This document shows, piece after piece, positions 25,568 to 34,487 of a DNA stretch of 47,785 nucleotides. Position numbers and translations under genes: made by a program. The stretch comes from Mesobacterium pallidum (GTDB lineage: Bacteria; Pseudomonadota; Alphaproteobacteria; Rhodobacterales; Rhodobacteraceae), in NCBI RefSeq assembly GCF_019966535.1, contig NZ_JAIMID010000033.1, forward strand, positions 1 through 47,785. The letters are read 5' to 3'. The notes below the pieces were generated by a model. That model was not told the DNA's origin. It saw only the letters and a program-made list of their open reading frames with translations, and searched no databases. Numbering within the stretch: position 1 is the stretch's first letter; every line of letters begins with the position of its first letter.

Positions 25568-28500
25568 TCAGACCAGCACGATATCGCCCAGCAGCCCGGC
25601 GGTGGATGTCACCCCGTCCAGCGTCACCGTCGCGCCGGTGTCGAGCGTCAGCACAAGGTCGCCCGCCGGCACCGAGGCGCGCGCGTCGAGCGCGGCCTGG
25701 CTCAGCGCCCCGCCCCAGAGCGCGGCGGTGAAGGACAAGTCGTCCTGGCCCACCACGAAGTCGGTGATCAGGACATCGCCCATCCCGTCGCCAAAGACGA
25801 AACTGTCGCTGCCCGCCCCGCCCGTCAGCGTGTCATTGCCGCCCAGCGACTGGATCGTGTCCCAGCCACCACCGCCGAACACGCGGTCGTCGCCATAGGC
25901 CGCCTGCGCCTCGTCCATCCAGGTGTCCGCGCCCGTGCCCAGTTCGGCATGGTCCGACCCGCGTCCACCGTAGATGACGTCGTTGCCGTTGTTGCCGTAA
26001 AGCGTATCGGCCTGGTCGCCGCCGTGCAGCGTGTCGTGGCCCTTGCCGCCGCGGATGTCATCGGCCCCCGAGCCGCCCTCGGACAGGTCGTTGCCCTTGT
26101 GGCCGGCGATCGCGTCCGCGCCGGCGCCGCCCGAGATCGTGTCGAACCCGTCGTTGCCGTTGAGCCGGTCGTTGCCCTCGCCGCCCCGGATGTCATCGCC
26201 GGCGGCGCCGCCGAACACCAGGTCGTTGCCGTCCCCGCCCAGCAGCGTGTCGAACCCGTCACCGCCGTTCAGCGTGTCGTTGTCGGCCCCACCCTCGATC
26301 CGGTCATGGCCCGCCTCGCCCCGGGCCAGGTCGCGCCCGTCGCCGCCGTAGATCACGTCGGCGCCGGCGTCGCCCAGCAGTTCGTCGTCGCCGCCGAGCC
26401 CGGTGAGGGTGTCCCATCCCCCCCGGCCCGCGATCACGTCGTCGAAGTCGCTGCCGGTCAGGTCGTCCGCCTCGTGCGATCCGCTGCCGCTGGCCCCGCG
26501 CACCACCTCGACACCCGCGAGCGCCCCGTTGACCCGTTCAAGCAGGCTGACAAAGTCGATGCGGAAATCGGTCGGGTTCCACGACCCGTCCCCCATGTCC
26601 TGCCCGGGGTCGTAATCCGGCACGTCCCGCTGGAAATCGGCGATGCTGCGGGCCTCTTCAGGCGCCGCGCGCCAGGCCATCTCGGGCGTCAGGCTTTCGG
26701 TTCCGTTCGAGCGCAGCTCGGACCGCGTGCCGCCGTCGTAGACCCTGGCCCAGACCGCCTGGTCCTCGTAGACATCGCCCGTGTAGGTTCCGGCCAGCAG
26801 GTCGTAGGTAAACCGGTTGGCCTGCACCGTCTCGCCGGCTTCGGTCTCGACCGTCTCGTTGCCGGCAAAGACCAGCACGTCGGTCCCCGCCCCGCCGTCG
26901 ATGGTGGCATCGGCAAGGCCCACGCCGATGGTGTCATCGCCCGTCCCGCCGTCGATCACATCCGCACCAAGCGCGACGATGACGTCGTCGCCGGCGCGGC
27001 CCTCGATCGTGTCGGCCCCCTCGCCGCCGGTCAGCACATTGCCCAGACCGTTGCCGCGGATCTGGTCGTCGTGATGGGTGCCGATGACGTTCTCGATGCT
27101 GGTCAGAAAGGTGCGCAGGTCCGTGGTGCCCATGTCGTATTGCGTCCCGGCCTCGAGGTCGACATCGACGGCCGCAAAGCCTTCGTCGTCGATCCCCGCG
27201 TCGAGCGCCGCGCGCATGGTCTCGTCGATCCCGGCAAAGGCAAAGGAGACCGTGTCGCTGCCGCGCCCGCCGTCGACGGAATCGGCGCCGGACGGGCCGG
27301 TTCCGCTGCTGCCGGGGTGCAGCATGTCGTCGTCGTCACCGCCGCGCAGGTCGTCCCGGCCGGACCCGCCGTAGATCGCATCCTTCCCGGTGGTGTTCCC
27401 CACGATCTCGAGCGCGCCACCCGCGCTGCCAGACCGCGCGATCTGGGCCCCGGGCGCCAGCAGGTCGCCCCGGTCGTCCGTCGCCTCGAGCTCGAGGTAG
27501 GGCGTCACCGTCGTGCTGGCCAGCGCCTCAGGCATCAGAAACTGGTTGAAGATCCGCACATGGGGAATCTCGGCGTCGATGTATTGGTGATGGATCTGGT
27601 TGAAGGCCCCGATCGTGATCTCGCCATCCACCGGGCGCAGGTCGGTGGTGCTCGTGACGGCGCCCTGCAGCACCCCGTCGACCCAAAGACGCATCGTGCC
27701 GAGGACCGCGTCGTAGCTGCCGACCACGTGATGCTCGCCCCCGTCGGCCAGATCGCCCGACTGGATCGAAATCGCGGCCCCGCTGACCCGGTCGGCGCGC
27801 AGATGCGCCTCGCCGTCCTTCAGCGCCAGCGACAGGCGCTGCCCGCCCGTGCCGTTATGGGCCGTGATGATCCGCTGGAAGGCGGCGGTGTCGGAAACGG
27901 TCGTGATCCAGGCCTCGAAGGTCAGGCCCCCCGACAGGGCCGCCGCGTGATCGCCCCCGACCTCGAGGTACTGGCCGATCCCGTCGACGGCGCGGTACGA
28001 CTCGCCTGTGCCCGCGACATCGTCCTGATCGCCGCCCCAGATCGTGTCGTTGCCGCCGTTGCCGACCAGCTTGTCATCCGTGGCGCCGCCGCGCAGGCTG
28101 TCCATGCCGTAAAGCCCGGCAAACGCCTCGAACCCGGTGAATTCCAGGGTGGTCCCGTTCCAGTAGGCGATGCCCTGGTCCAGGTTGAGATAGGCATCCC
28201 CGCCGTTGATCCCCATCACCAACACGTCGACTCCATCACCGCCATGGGCCCAGGTGCCGTAGGCTTCATCAAAGGCGATGGTGTCGTCGCCCGCGCCGCC
28301 GTTCAGGGTCGCGTAGCCATGCGGGCTGAAGAGGTAATCGTCGCCCTCGCCGCCGTCGGCGACGACACTGCCGGTGACCGTGATCGTGTCGTCTCCGCCT
28401 TCGCCCAGGACCAGCGCCGGCGTGTCCGTCGGATAGGTGTGGACCGTCAGGTCGTCCGCGCCGTCCCCGGCCCGCAACGTGAAATCCTGCGTGGCGTACG

Positions 28501-31500
28501 CCGACGCCGAGGGGCGCCACAGGTTGACCACGTCGTCGCCGCTGCCCAACTGGACCGTGCCGAAGCCCATGAAGGCGTCGATGGCATGGGTCGCCCCGGT
28601 CGCATCGCCATAGAGACCGCGCCCGTCGCGGGCGTCCCAGGCGCGGACGAGGTTGCCATCCTGGACCTCGCCATCCTGCCAGACATGCCAGCGCACGCCG
28701 TCGACCTGGCTCAGGTCCAGCGTGTCCAGCACGTCGCCGAGATAGGTCCGGTCCTCGGGCTCGGGCGGGATCGCGTCGCCGCTGGCCTGCGGCAGCAGCC
28801 GCGCCGACCCGATCACAAGGTCGGTCCCGTCATCGCCCGATATCTTGCCCGTCGCCCCTTCGGCATGAATGGTGTCGTTGCCACCTGCGCCAAAGAGGCC
28901 GCGGAAGGCGGCGGCGCCCTTGAGCCCGTGCAACACATCGTCGTTGTCGGTGCCGACGATCTCTTCGACCCCGTCCAGCGTGTCGACCGCCAGCAGCGAG
29001 GCCAGCCCGTCGTCGTCGCGGTCGGACATCCGCCAGACCTCGACGCCGCCGGCCGTCGTGCCGGTCGCCTCGCGCCAGCGGGTTTCGATCCAGCCGATGG
29101 AATCGATGGCCTGCTGCATCTCGAGCCGGTCGTCCTCGTAGCCCGGGCCCCACAGCTCTTCGTGGAACGGGCCATAGTAGATTGGAAACTCGCCGTTGAA
29201 TGCCGGCCCTTCGCCGTCGAGGATGGTCGTGTAATAGGCCCGGTCCCGACCCGCGCCGCCGATGATCAGCTCGCCCACCGGCAAGCCGGTGACGGGGTCG
29301 AGCAGGTCGTCCCACCCCAGCGCCCGGTCTGTGGCGACAAGGAGGTCGTCGCCCGCGCCGCCGTCCAGCGTGTCGCGGTCCGCCCCGCCCACCAGCGTGT
29401 CGTTGCCATCGAGACCGATCAGCGTGTCGGTCCCGCCCCGCCCGTGCAGCGCGTCATTGCCGCTGCCGGCGATCAGTTCGTTCCCCGCAAGCACGCCGTC
29501 GCCGAACAGATGCGCCCGCTCGGTCACGTCGGCCGAGACGTTTTCGATATAGTCGAGCGTGGCCGTGCCGCTGAGCGCGTTGCTGGCGTCATAGCTCTCG
29601 GACGTACGCGCCCCGAGATCGACGACCACGCGCCGCAGCGTGCCCGAGACCGCGTAGGTGTCGCGCCCCGCGCCGCCGTCCAGCATGTCGGTGCCGCCAT
29701 CGCCCTGCAACGTGTCGGCCCCCGCGCCGCCCACCAGCGTGTCATTGGCCCGCCCGCCGGTCAGCAGGTCGGCGCCAAGCGCGCCTTCGATCCGGATCCC
29801 GGTGCCGCTGGCCTGCAGGTAATTGGCAAAGATGTAGGTCTCGGTCGTGTCCCCGGCCGGCGCGCTGTAGTCGGTGGCGGTCGTGTGCACCTTGTCGCGC
29901 AGCTCCTGCATGGTCAGGGTCAGCGCCTGGTCCACGCCATTCACCCGCTCGGTCGAGCCGAGGAAGGTGACCTGGTCGATCCCCTGCAACAGGTCCGTCC
30001 CGTCGAAGGACACCCCCGGCAGCGGCGAGACATGTTCGATCGTCACGTCGGAATAGGCGTCGTCCAGGTCGGCCCAGCTGAAGACATATTGCCCGAGCGG
30101 GCCGGCAAAGACCGCCGTGTCGATCCCCGGCAACACGCTGCCCGCGCCATCCCCCACAAGCGTGTCGTCGCCCCCGGCGCCGTAGAGCATGTTGTTGCCG
30201 CCATAGGCGGTGATCAGGTTGCCGGCGTCGTCGCCGACCAGCAGCACGTTCTCGACCGGCACGCCCGCGACATCGGCGCTGAGCACATCGTCACTGTCCG
30301 AACCGCGCAGCGGCGCCGGGATCTCGACGAAGACGGCAAGCCCGGAGGCGTCGAGCGATCCGATCCGTTCGCGCAGGTAGCCCTGCAACTCGTTCGTCGC
30401 CTCGTCGCGGACCTCGGTCGCGGTCTGGATCAGCTTGGCCTCGATCTCGTCCACGATCCAACTGCCGATCCCGAACGGGTCCTGGATGCGCGCGGTCGGA
30501 AGGCTGCCGTCGGGCAGCGACACCCCGTCGCCCAACGGCGTGCCGTCTGCGTCCACCACCTCGTCGCCGTCGTCGTCGTAATTGCCGAAATCGGTGGTGA
30601 TTCCGTCGATGTCGGGCACCGCGAGGTCGATACGGTCCAGCAGATTGTCGAGCACGTCCACATCCGGCAGGAAGGCCGAGATCTTGTCCGAGGCCGCGTT
30701 GATCACCTGGTCGATCTTGAGCGTCTTCAAGAGGAAGTCGATCACCGGGTCGACCGTGAACTTGGTGATCAGCCCGACCGCGTTCAGCACGGGCTCGATC
30801 GGCTTGAGCGCGCCGTAGACCATGTCCAGCGGCGCCCGGATCGAGGCCAGCACCCCGGTGACGCGGCCAAGGTCGGCCTCGATGCCCAGCAGCTGGGTGA
30901 AATCGGCAGTCGGCAGGTCGGCCTCGAAGGCGTTGAGGGCCGCGACGATGTCGTCATAGGTGTCGTTGATCTGCGTGACCGCGGCGGCGGGCGTGGCCAT
31001 CACGGTGCCAAGCGCCAGGATCGGCTCCTCGGCAATGACATAGGCCTTGGCGGCGATCTCGGCCACGGCCTGGAAACTGTCGCGCTGGCCGATGACCTTG
31101 CTTTGCCCCTCGGCCAGCCGGGCATCGACCAGTTCGACCTTGCCGATGGCATATTCGAGCTTCTGGTTGATCTCGCTGTCGGTGATCTTTTTCGCGACGG
31201 CGTCGATCTTGGCCTCGACCTGGTCGGTGACATCCTCGATCCGCTTGAGCATCTGGGTGCCGACCTTGGCGATCCCCTTGAGCGGGCCGGCCTTGTCCAT
31301 CAGCTTGAAGACCAGCTGCAGCTTGTCGACGTCGTCACCGAATGCGCTGACCTCGGCCCGGATCGACGCGACCTTGTCGAGCGCGCGCCGCACGACCGAA
31401 AGATCATCGACCACGCCGCCGGCGCGGTCGCGGATGTCCTGGATGTTGTCGACGATTTCGGTGAGCCCGTCGTGATAGTCCACGATATTGCCGGCTGCTT

Positions 31501-31519
31501 CCTCGACGGTAATCGCCAT
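25568..31519 (-). CDS. Giant RTX calcium-binding protein with LamG-like domain
   Basis: 1983 residues from ATG 31519, which follows GGAGA. A TTG 27 nt further upstream is less likely. The first ~400 residues are helical with no signal peptide. RTX nonapeptides (GGxGxDxLx) occur in blocks at about 440-460, 575-720, 1000-1130 and 1390-1560, with the densest at about 1675-1905. A LamG/concanavalin-like segment lies at about 1180-1325 ('YLEVGGDHAAALSGGLTFEA', 'LWVDGVLQGAVTSTTDLRPV'). The C-terminal ~75 residues ('FVFGDGMGDVLITDFVVGQD') resemble type I secretion targeting regions. Known RTX proteins are exported by TolC-dependent systems and fold on binding Ca2+. No HlyB/HlyD genes are in the window. 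It is probably a surface or secreted adhesin; no enzyme domain is seen. Confidence 0.9.
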   Translation of the reverse strand: MAITVEEAAGNIVDYHDGLTEIVDNIQDIRDRAGGVVDDLSVVRRALDKVASIRAEVSAFGDDVDKLQLVFKLMDKAGPLKGIAKVGTQMLKRIEDVTDQVEAKIDAVAKKITDSEINQKLEYAIGKVELVDARLAEGQSKVIGQRDSFQAVAEIAAKAYVIAEEPILALGTVMATPAAAVTQINDTYDDIVAALNAFEADLPTADFTQLLGIEADLGRVTGVLASIRAPLDMVYGALKPIEPVLNAVGLITKFTVDPVIDFLLKTLKIDQVINAASDKISAFLPDVDVLDNLLDRIDLAVPDIDGITTDFGNYDDDGDEVVDADGTPLGDGVSLPDGSLPTARIQDPFGIGSWIVDEIEAKLIQTATEVRDEATNELQGYLRERIGSLDASGLAVFVEIPAPLRGSDSDDVLSADVAGVPVENVLLVGDDAGNLITAYGGNNMLYGAGGDDTLVGDGAGSVLPGIDTAVFAGPLGQYVFSWADLDDAYSDVTIEHVSPLPGVSFDGTDLLQGIDQVTFLGSTERVNGVDQALTLTMQELRDKVHTTATDYSAPAGDTTETYIFANYLQASGTGIRIEGALGADLLTGGRANDTLVGGAGADTLQGDGGTDMLDGGAGRDTYAVSGTLRRVVVDLGARTSESYDASNALSGTATLDYIENVSADVTERAHLFGDGVLAGNELIAGSGNDALHGRGGTDTLIGLDGNDTLVGGADRDTLDGGAGDDLLVATDRALGWDDLLDPVTGLPVGELIIGGAGRDRAYYTTILDGEGPAFNGEFPIYYGPFHEELWGPGYEDDRLEMQQAIDSIGWIETRWREATGTTAGGVEVWRMSDRDDDGLASLLAVDTLDGVEEIVGTDNDDVLHGLKGAAAFRGLFGAGGNDTIHAEGATGKISGDDGTDLVIGSARLLPQASGDAIPPEPEDRTYLGDVLDTLDLSQVDGVRWHVWQDGEVQDGNLVRAWDARDGRGLYGDATGATHAIDAFMGFGTVQLGSGDDVVNLWRPSASAYATQDFTLRAGDGADDLTVHTYPTDTPALVLGEGGDDTITVTGSVVADGGEGDDYLFSPHGYATLNGGAGDDTIAFDEAYGTWAHGGDGVDVLVMGINGGDAYLNLDQGIAYWNGTTLEFTGFEAFAGLYGMDSLRGGATDDKLVGNGGNDTIWGGDQDDVAGTGESYRAVDGIGQYLEVGGDHAAALSGGLTFEAWITTVSDTAAFQRIITAHNGTGGQRLSLALKDGEAHLRADRVSGAAISIQSGDLADGGEHHVVGSYDAVLGTMRLWVDGVLQGAVTSTTDLRPVDGEITIGAFNQIHHQYIDAEIPHVRIFNQFLMPEALASTTVTPYLELEATDDRGDLLAPGAQIARSGSAGGALEIVGNTTGKDAIYGGSGRDDLRGGDDDDMLHPGSSGTGPSGADSVDGGRGSDTVSFAFAGIDETMRAALDAGIDDEGFAAVDVDLEAGTQYDMGTTDLRTFLTSIENVIGTHHDDQIRGNGLGNVLTGGEGADTIEGRAGDDVIVALGADVIDGGTGDDTIGVGLADATIDGGAGTDVLVFAGNETVETEAGETVQANRFTYDLLAGTYTGDVYEDQAVWARVYDGGTRSELRSNGTESLTPEMAWRAAPEEARSIADFQRDVPDYDPGQDMGDGSWNPTDFRIDFVSLLERVNGALAGVEVVRGASGSGSHEADDLTGSDFDDVIAGRGGWDTLTGLGGDDELLGDAGADVIYGGDGRDLARGEAGHDRIEGGADNDTLNGGDGFDTLLGGDGNDLVFGGAAGDDIRGGEGNDRLNGNDGFDTISGGAGADAIAGHKGNDLSEGGSGADDIRGGKGHDTLHGGDQADTLYGNNGNDVIYGGRGSDHAELGTGADTWMDEAQAAYGDDRVFGGGGWDTIQSLGGNDTLTGGAGSDSFVFGDGMGDVLITDFVVGQDDLSFTAALWGGALSQAALDARASVPAGDLVLTLDTGATVTLDGVTSTAGLLGDIVLV

Positions 31520-31646
31520 CGGCTGTCTCCAATCACGCAAGTTCAATAGCGGCCGGCCCCGCGGACCGGATCAATTGTCGCAAGGTTACCGGGGCCGGGC
31601 CGCCCGGTCCATCAGGTGATTACCCCATTGTGTCCGCGCGAGGCGC

Positions 31647-32789
31647 CTATCCGCGTCGGCCGATCGCCCGGGACAGCAGGGCCTTGCGCATGATCTCTGC
31701 CAGCGTGCCCACGGCCAATCCCCAAAGCGGGCCCGCAACCAGGGTGCTCAGCGCCGTCGCGGCGATGACCGGCCGGCACGAAGGGCGTGCGTCGACAAGG
31801 CGGCGGCTGATGGCCAGGTCCCAGGCCGCGATCAGCAACAGTGCGCCCAGCGTCGCGCCGGGGATGGCGGACAGGACGGCGCCCTGCCATTGCGCCGGCA
31901 GCAGCGCGACGACCAGCAGCGCGCCGCCGATCAGGCAGGGGGCCGCGCCGCTGCGCGCGCCGAACCGGTGATGCGCGGTGACGCCGCCCGCGCCATGGCA
32001 CATCGGCAGCGCGCCAAAGGGCGCCAACAGCAGGTTCGCAAGGCCCGTGGTCAGGCAAAGCCGGCGCGGCGTGACCCGCGCCGCGCGCGCCCCGTAAAGG
32101 TCGCCGGCCACCAGCGCGGTCAGCAAGACCGCGTTGGTCAGGGTCAACGCCAGCTGCGGCAGCGCCAGTTCGGTCGTGGCGCGGCGCAGCGTCTCGGCGT
32201 CGAAAGACAGCAGCGGCCAGCTGGCGCCAGGCAAGGCGGGCGGCGCCGGCACCTCCGGCAGGCCCAGGATCAGCCCCAGCCCGACCCCCGCGCCCAGGGT
32301 CAGCACCGCCGCATGGCTGCCGACACGCAGCGCGGCGATGGTGAGCCCAAGCGACAGCGCGGCGATCGGCCAGTGATCCTGCATCAGCCCGATCGCCACC
32401 CAGCCCAGCGAAAGGCCCAGCCCCAGTTGCAGCCCAGACAGCACCGACTGCGGCACCAGCCGCGCGATCCGGTCGATCAGCCCGGTGCCGCCGAGGCCAA
32501 GCAGGACCAGGCCGATGAGCACGCCGCTCAGCGCGATCTCGGCGGCAGAAACGCTGCCCAGAAGCGCCACGGCGGCAATCGCCTTCATCGGCTGCACGGG
32601 GATGGGCAGGCGGTAGACAAGGCCGGTCGCGATGTAGAACAGGCCAAAGCCCAGCAGCACTGTCTGCGCAGGCAGCCCGGCCAGCGCGATGGCGCCAAGG
32701 CTCAGCGGCAGCAGCGTGCCGAGATCGCCAAGCGCGCCGTTCGCCTCGCGCAGGGCGCGGCGTAGCCGGGGACCGTCCCGTTCCGTCAT
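31647..32789 (-). CDS. MOT1-type molybdate (sulfate superfamily) transporter
   Basis: A 380-residue membrane protein with about ten hydrophobic segments. It carries the signatures of the MOT1 branch of the sulfate carrier superfamily: 'GALGDLGTLLPLSLG', 'LPIPVQPMKAIAAVALLG', and 'PMCHGAGGVTAHHRFGARSG'. It lacks the STAS domain of SulP proteins. ATG 32789 follows GGAGG by eight bases. The upstream extension of the frame has no start signal. A molbindin gene is divergently transcribed 90 bp away, which supports molybdate rather than sulfate as substrate. The coupling ion is unknown. Confidence 0.82.
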   Translation of the reverse strand: MTERDGPRLRRALREANGALGDLGTLLPLSLGAIALAGLPAQTVLLGFGLFYIATGLVYRLPIPVQPMKAIAAVALLGSVSAAEIALSGVLIGLVLLGLGGTGLIDRIARLVPQSVLSGLQLGLGLSLGWVAIGLMQDHWPIAALSLGLTIAALRVGSHAAVLTLGAGVGLGLILGLPEVPAPPALPGASWPLLSFDAETLRRATTELALPQLALTLTNAVLLTALVAGDLYGARAARVTPRRLCLTTGLANLLLAPFGALPMCHGAGGVTAHHRFGARSGAAPCLIGGALLVVALLPAQWQGAVLSAIPGATLGALLLIAAWDLAISRRLVDARPSCRPVIAATALSTLVAGPLWGLAVGTLAEIMRKALLSRAIGRRG

Positions 32790-32879
32790 GCCTGGCACCT
32801 CCGCGACTCTGCCCTGATCGGCTCCTGCCCCCGGATCATACCCGCTGCCACGCAACAAATCACCGAAAGGCGACACGAG

Positions 32880-33101
32880 ATGAAACTCATCGCACGCACC
32901 AAGCTGGCCGGGACGGCCAGGTCCATCGACACCGGCGCGGTCAACTCGACCGAGCGGATCGACCTCGGCGGCGCGGCCGTCGTGACCGCGACGATCACCA
33001 ATGCGTTGTTCGCAGACCCGGGCCTCGTGGTCGGCTGGACCGCCTGTGCCATCGTGAAGGCCTCCGACGTCCTGGCCCGCCAGTTAACGCGGCGGGTCTG
33101 A
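32880..33101 (+). CDS. Molbindin (Mop, TOBE-domain molybdate-binding protein)
   Basis: 73 residues, a single TOBE/Mop domain: 'MKLIARTKLAGTARSIDTGA', 'VNSTERIDLGG', 'VVTATITNALFADPGL' and 'VGWTACAIVKASDV'. This closely follows the molbindin pattern (MKxSARNxLxG...GAVN...IxLGG...ITxxS...LGLxxGxxxxAxIKASxVM). Such proteins form hexamers that store molybdate or tungstate in the cytoplasm. About six C-terminal residues extend beyond the usual end. It pairs with the MOT1 transporter across a 90-bp divergent promoter region, in which I see no clear ModE-type palindrome. Confidence 0.85.
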   Translation: MKLIARTKLAGTARSIDTGAVNSTERIDLGGAAVVTATITNALFADPGLVVGWTACAIVKASDVLARQLTRRV

Positions 33102-33639
33102 AAGCCTTGCGGTCTCCGTGCGGTCTCGGCATGCCTTCCCTGGTGCGGCCCCGGAGATGGCGCCAGAGGCCTCCATCGCGGCCAGGTGGGCCGGGCCTCG
33201 GCAGGCAGCATCATTCCGGCGATGCGTGCCGCCAGCCCGGGGATGTCCGACCACTCCGGCGGGGCCCGCCTTGTGGGCGACAGTGTCGTGGCTTGGCAGG
33301 GATCGACATCTGGCGCAACGCCCACACCAGGCAGAGCGGGGCCTCCGGGTCGTGAACGTGGAAGCCGCGGTTGACCTTTCCGAGCAGCGTGACCAGGTCG
33401 CCGGTATCCATGTCGGGCGCCTCGGGTCCGTCCTGTCTGGTGCGCGTGATCGGCGCCCGGGCGGCCTCGAGCCGTTTCTCCGCGCGCTGACCTGCCTTTC
33501 GCTGCCCCGCCAACAGAAGCCGGACACGCCATGCGGGCACGTCCTGGCGCGGCACCTGGGTAAGACGGACTCCGCCGGACTGGGAAAGTGATGTCTCCCC
33601 CCATGCAAGGGCCTGCAGGACGTGCCTTTGCTCGTCCTC
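33102..33639 (-). other. Remnant stretch with a minus-strand coding-like fragment
   Basis: The minus strand at 33211-33555 reads 'VPAWRVRLLLAGQRKAGQRA' and 'DTGDLVTLLGKVNRGFHVHD', which look protein-like but match no family I know. It follows the truncated IS66 TnpA start in another frame. It may be a gene cut by IS66 insertion or decay. No gene is claimed. Confidence 0.35.
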
Positions 33640-33835
33640 CGATGGGTGCTGTCGTCTGCAAGCGGATCGACCGCGTCTCCTCGCCCGTCCAAAGCCGCTT
33701 CGTCCGACGCGCCATCACGCCCCCGTAATGTCGACTATCTCATGGTGGACGTTTTCAAGCACCTGCTCTGCTCCCCAACGCTGGACCGCCGGAAGCTGGA
33801 TTTTTCCGGCTGTTTCACGATGACGGGCTGGTAAC
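33640..33835 (-). mobile_element. IS66-family element, left-end remnant with tnpA start
   Basis: From ATG 33715 (minus strand) the first 24 codons, 'ARRTKRLWTGEETRSIRLQT' then 'TAP', match the start of IS66-type TnpA from this bacterial group. The frame then departs from the family, and the usual HTH ('VAQVARRY...NANLIFKW') is missing. The 120 bp before it, to about 33835, resembles the IS66 leader and begins with GTTACC in minus-strand sense, close to the GTAA-type ends of the family. The rest of the element (tnpB, tnpC) is absent. Confidence 0.5.
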
Positions 33836-34006
33836 GTCATCGGGATCATGCTTTGCACGACCGTGCCAGGCAATGGATCCCGGCCTCCCGGCAGCCTGCG
33901 CGCCCGGCGTGCCTTGCGCGCCCTGCTTCAGGCTGACCGCCAATTTCGCATCCGTGACCCTCGGGGCCTTCGCGCATTCCGCTCGGCCGCCAGCCGGGAC
34001 AGCCCG

Positions 34007-34303
34007 TCAGGGCAGGTCGATGTAATCGCCCGCCACGTAGCCCGTGACACCGGGCGCGCCGGCCAGCGACACCTTGCACCACGCCTGCCCGATCTCGGTC
34101 ACGCAGTCGTGGCGCACCAGCTCGGTCCCGTCCGGCAGTCCCAGCAGCACACGGTAACCGAGGCCCGGGCCGGCGCGCAGTTTCAGCATGTCGCCTTCGC
34201 CCACGCGCTGCACGGTCGTGCGCGTGCCGGTGACGCTTTGCGCGGCGCTGCACCCGGCGACCAGGACAAGGGCGGACAGGGCGATCCCGATGGGTCGTAT
34301 CAT
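34007..34303 (-). CDS. Small lipoprotein with bacterial SH3 domain
   Basis: 98 residues. The N-terminus is a lipoprotein signal, 'IRPIGIALSALVLVAGCSAA', with a V-A-G-C lipobox and Cys18 as the lipidation site. Residues about 30-98 form a bacterial SH3-like domain ('MLKLRAGPGLGYRVLLGLPD', 'WCKVSLAGAPGVTGYVAGDY'), often found on proteins that touch peptidoglycan. ATG 34303 is chosen because it opens the lipobox signal; the ribosome site is weak. It is divergent from the heme operon and its role there is unclear. The 33836-34006 gap holds nothing recognised. Confidence 0.75.
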   Translation of the reverse strand: MIRPIGIALSALVLVAGCSAAQSVTGTRTTVQRVGEGDMLKLRAGPGLGYRVLLGLPDGTELVRHDCVTEIGQAWCKVSLAGAPGVTGYVAGDYIDLP

Positions 34304-34401
34304 GGTCTCTGCTCGTTCGTTCGTGGTTTTCCCCTTCATGCCCGCTTTGACCGCCACCGCGCAACCCGGCACGTGACGGCTTGCGCCCGGCGGCATGACC
34401 C

Positions 34402-34416
34402 ACTAAAACGCTCAAG
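34402..34416 (+). promoter_or_regulatory. Candidate iron-responsive element before hmuS
   Basis: ACTAAAACGCTCAAG, 72 bp before the hmuS start, matches 11 of 15 positions of a sequence before the DUF2218 gene (41896-41910). Shared AT-rich sequence before two genes linked to iron suggests a common regulator of the Irr/RirA/Fur type. The assignment is by comparison within the window only. Confidence 0.35.
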
Positions 34417-34487
34417 TATAAACGAGAGCCACGCCAGCGACGCGCCGGATGCAGCCATCGGAGCCTTTCCCAAGACCCGAGGATGCC

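Noticed and set aside
24713..31549. A plus-strand open frame of more than 2200 codons opposite the RTX gene
   Set aside because: It is the antisense reading of a strongly biased repeat gene. The minus-strand product has clear RTX and LamG features, while the plus-strand product is low-complexity without domains.
31588..31608. ACCGGG/CCCGGT repeat downstream of the MOT1 gene as a terminator
   Set aside because: It has only a 6-bp stem, a 9-nt loop and no T tract. Such repeats are common by chance at this G+C content.
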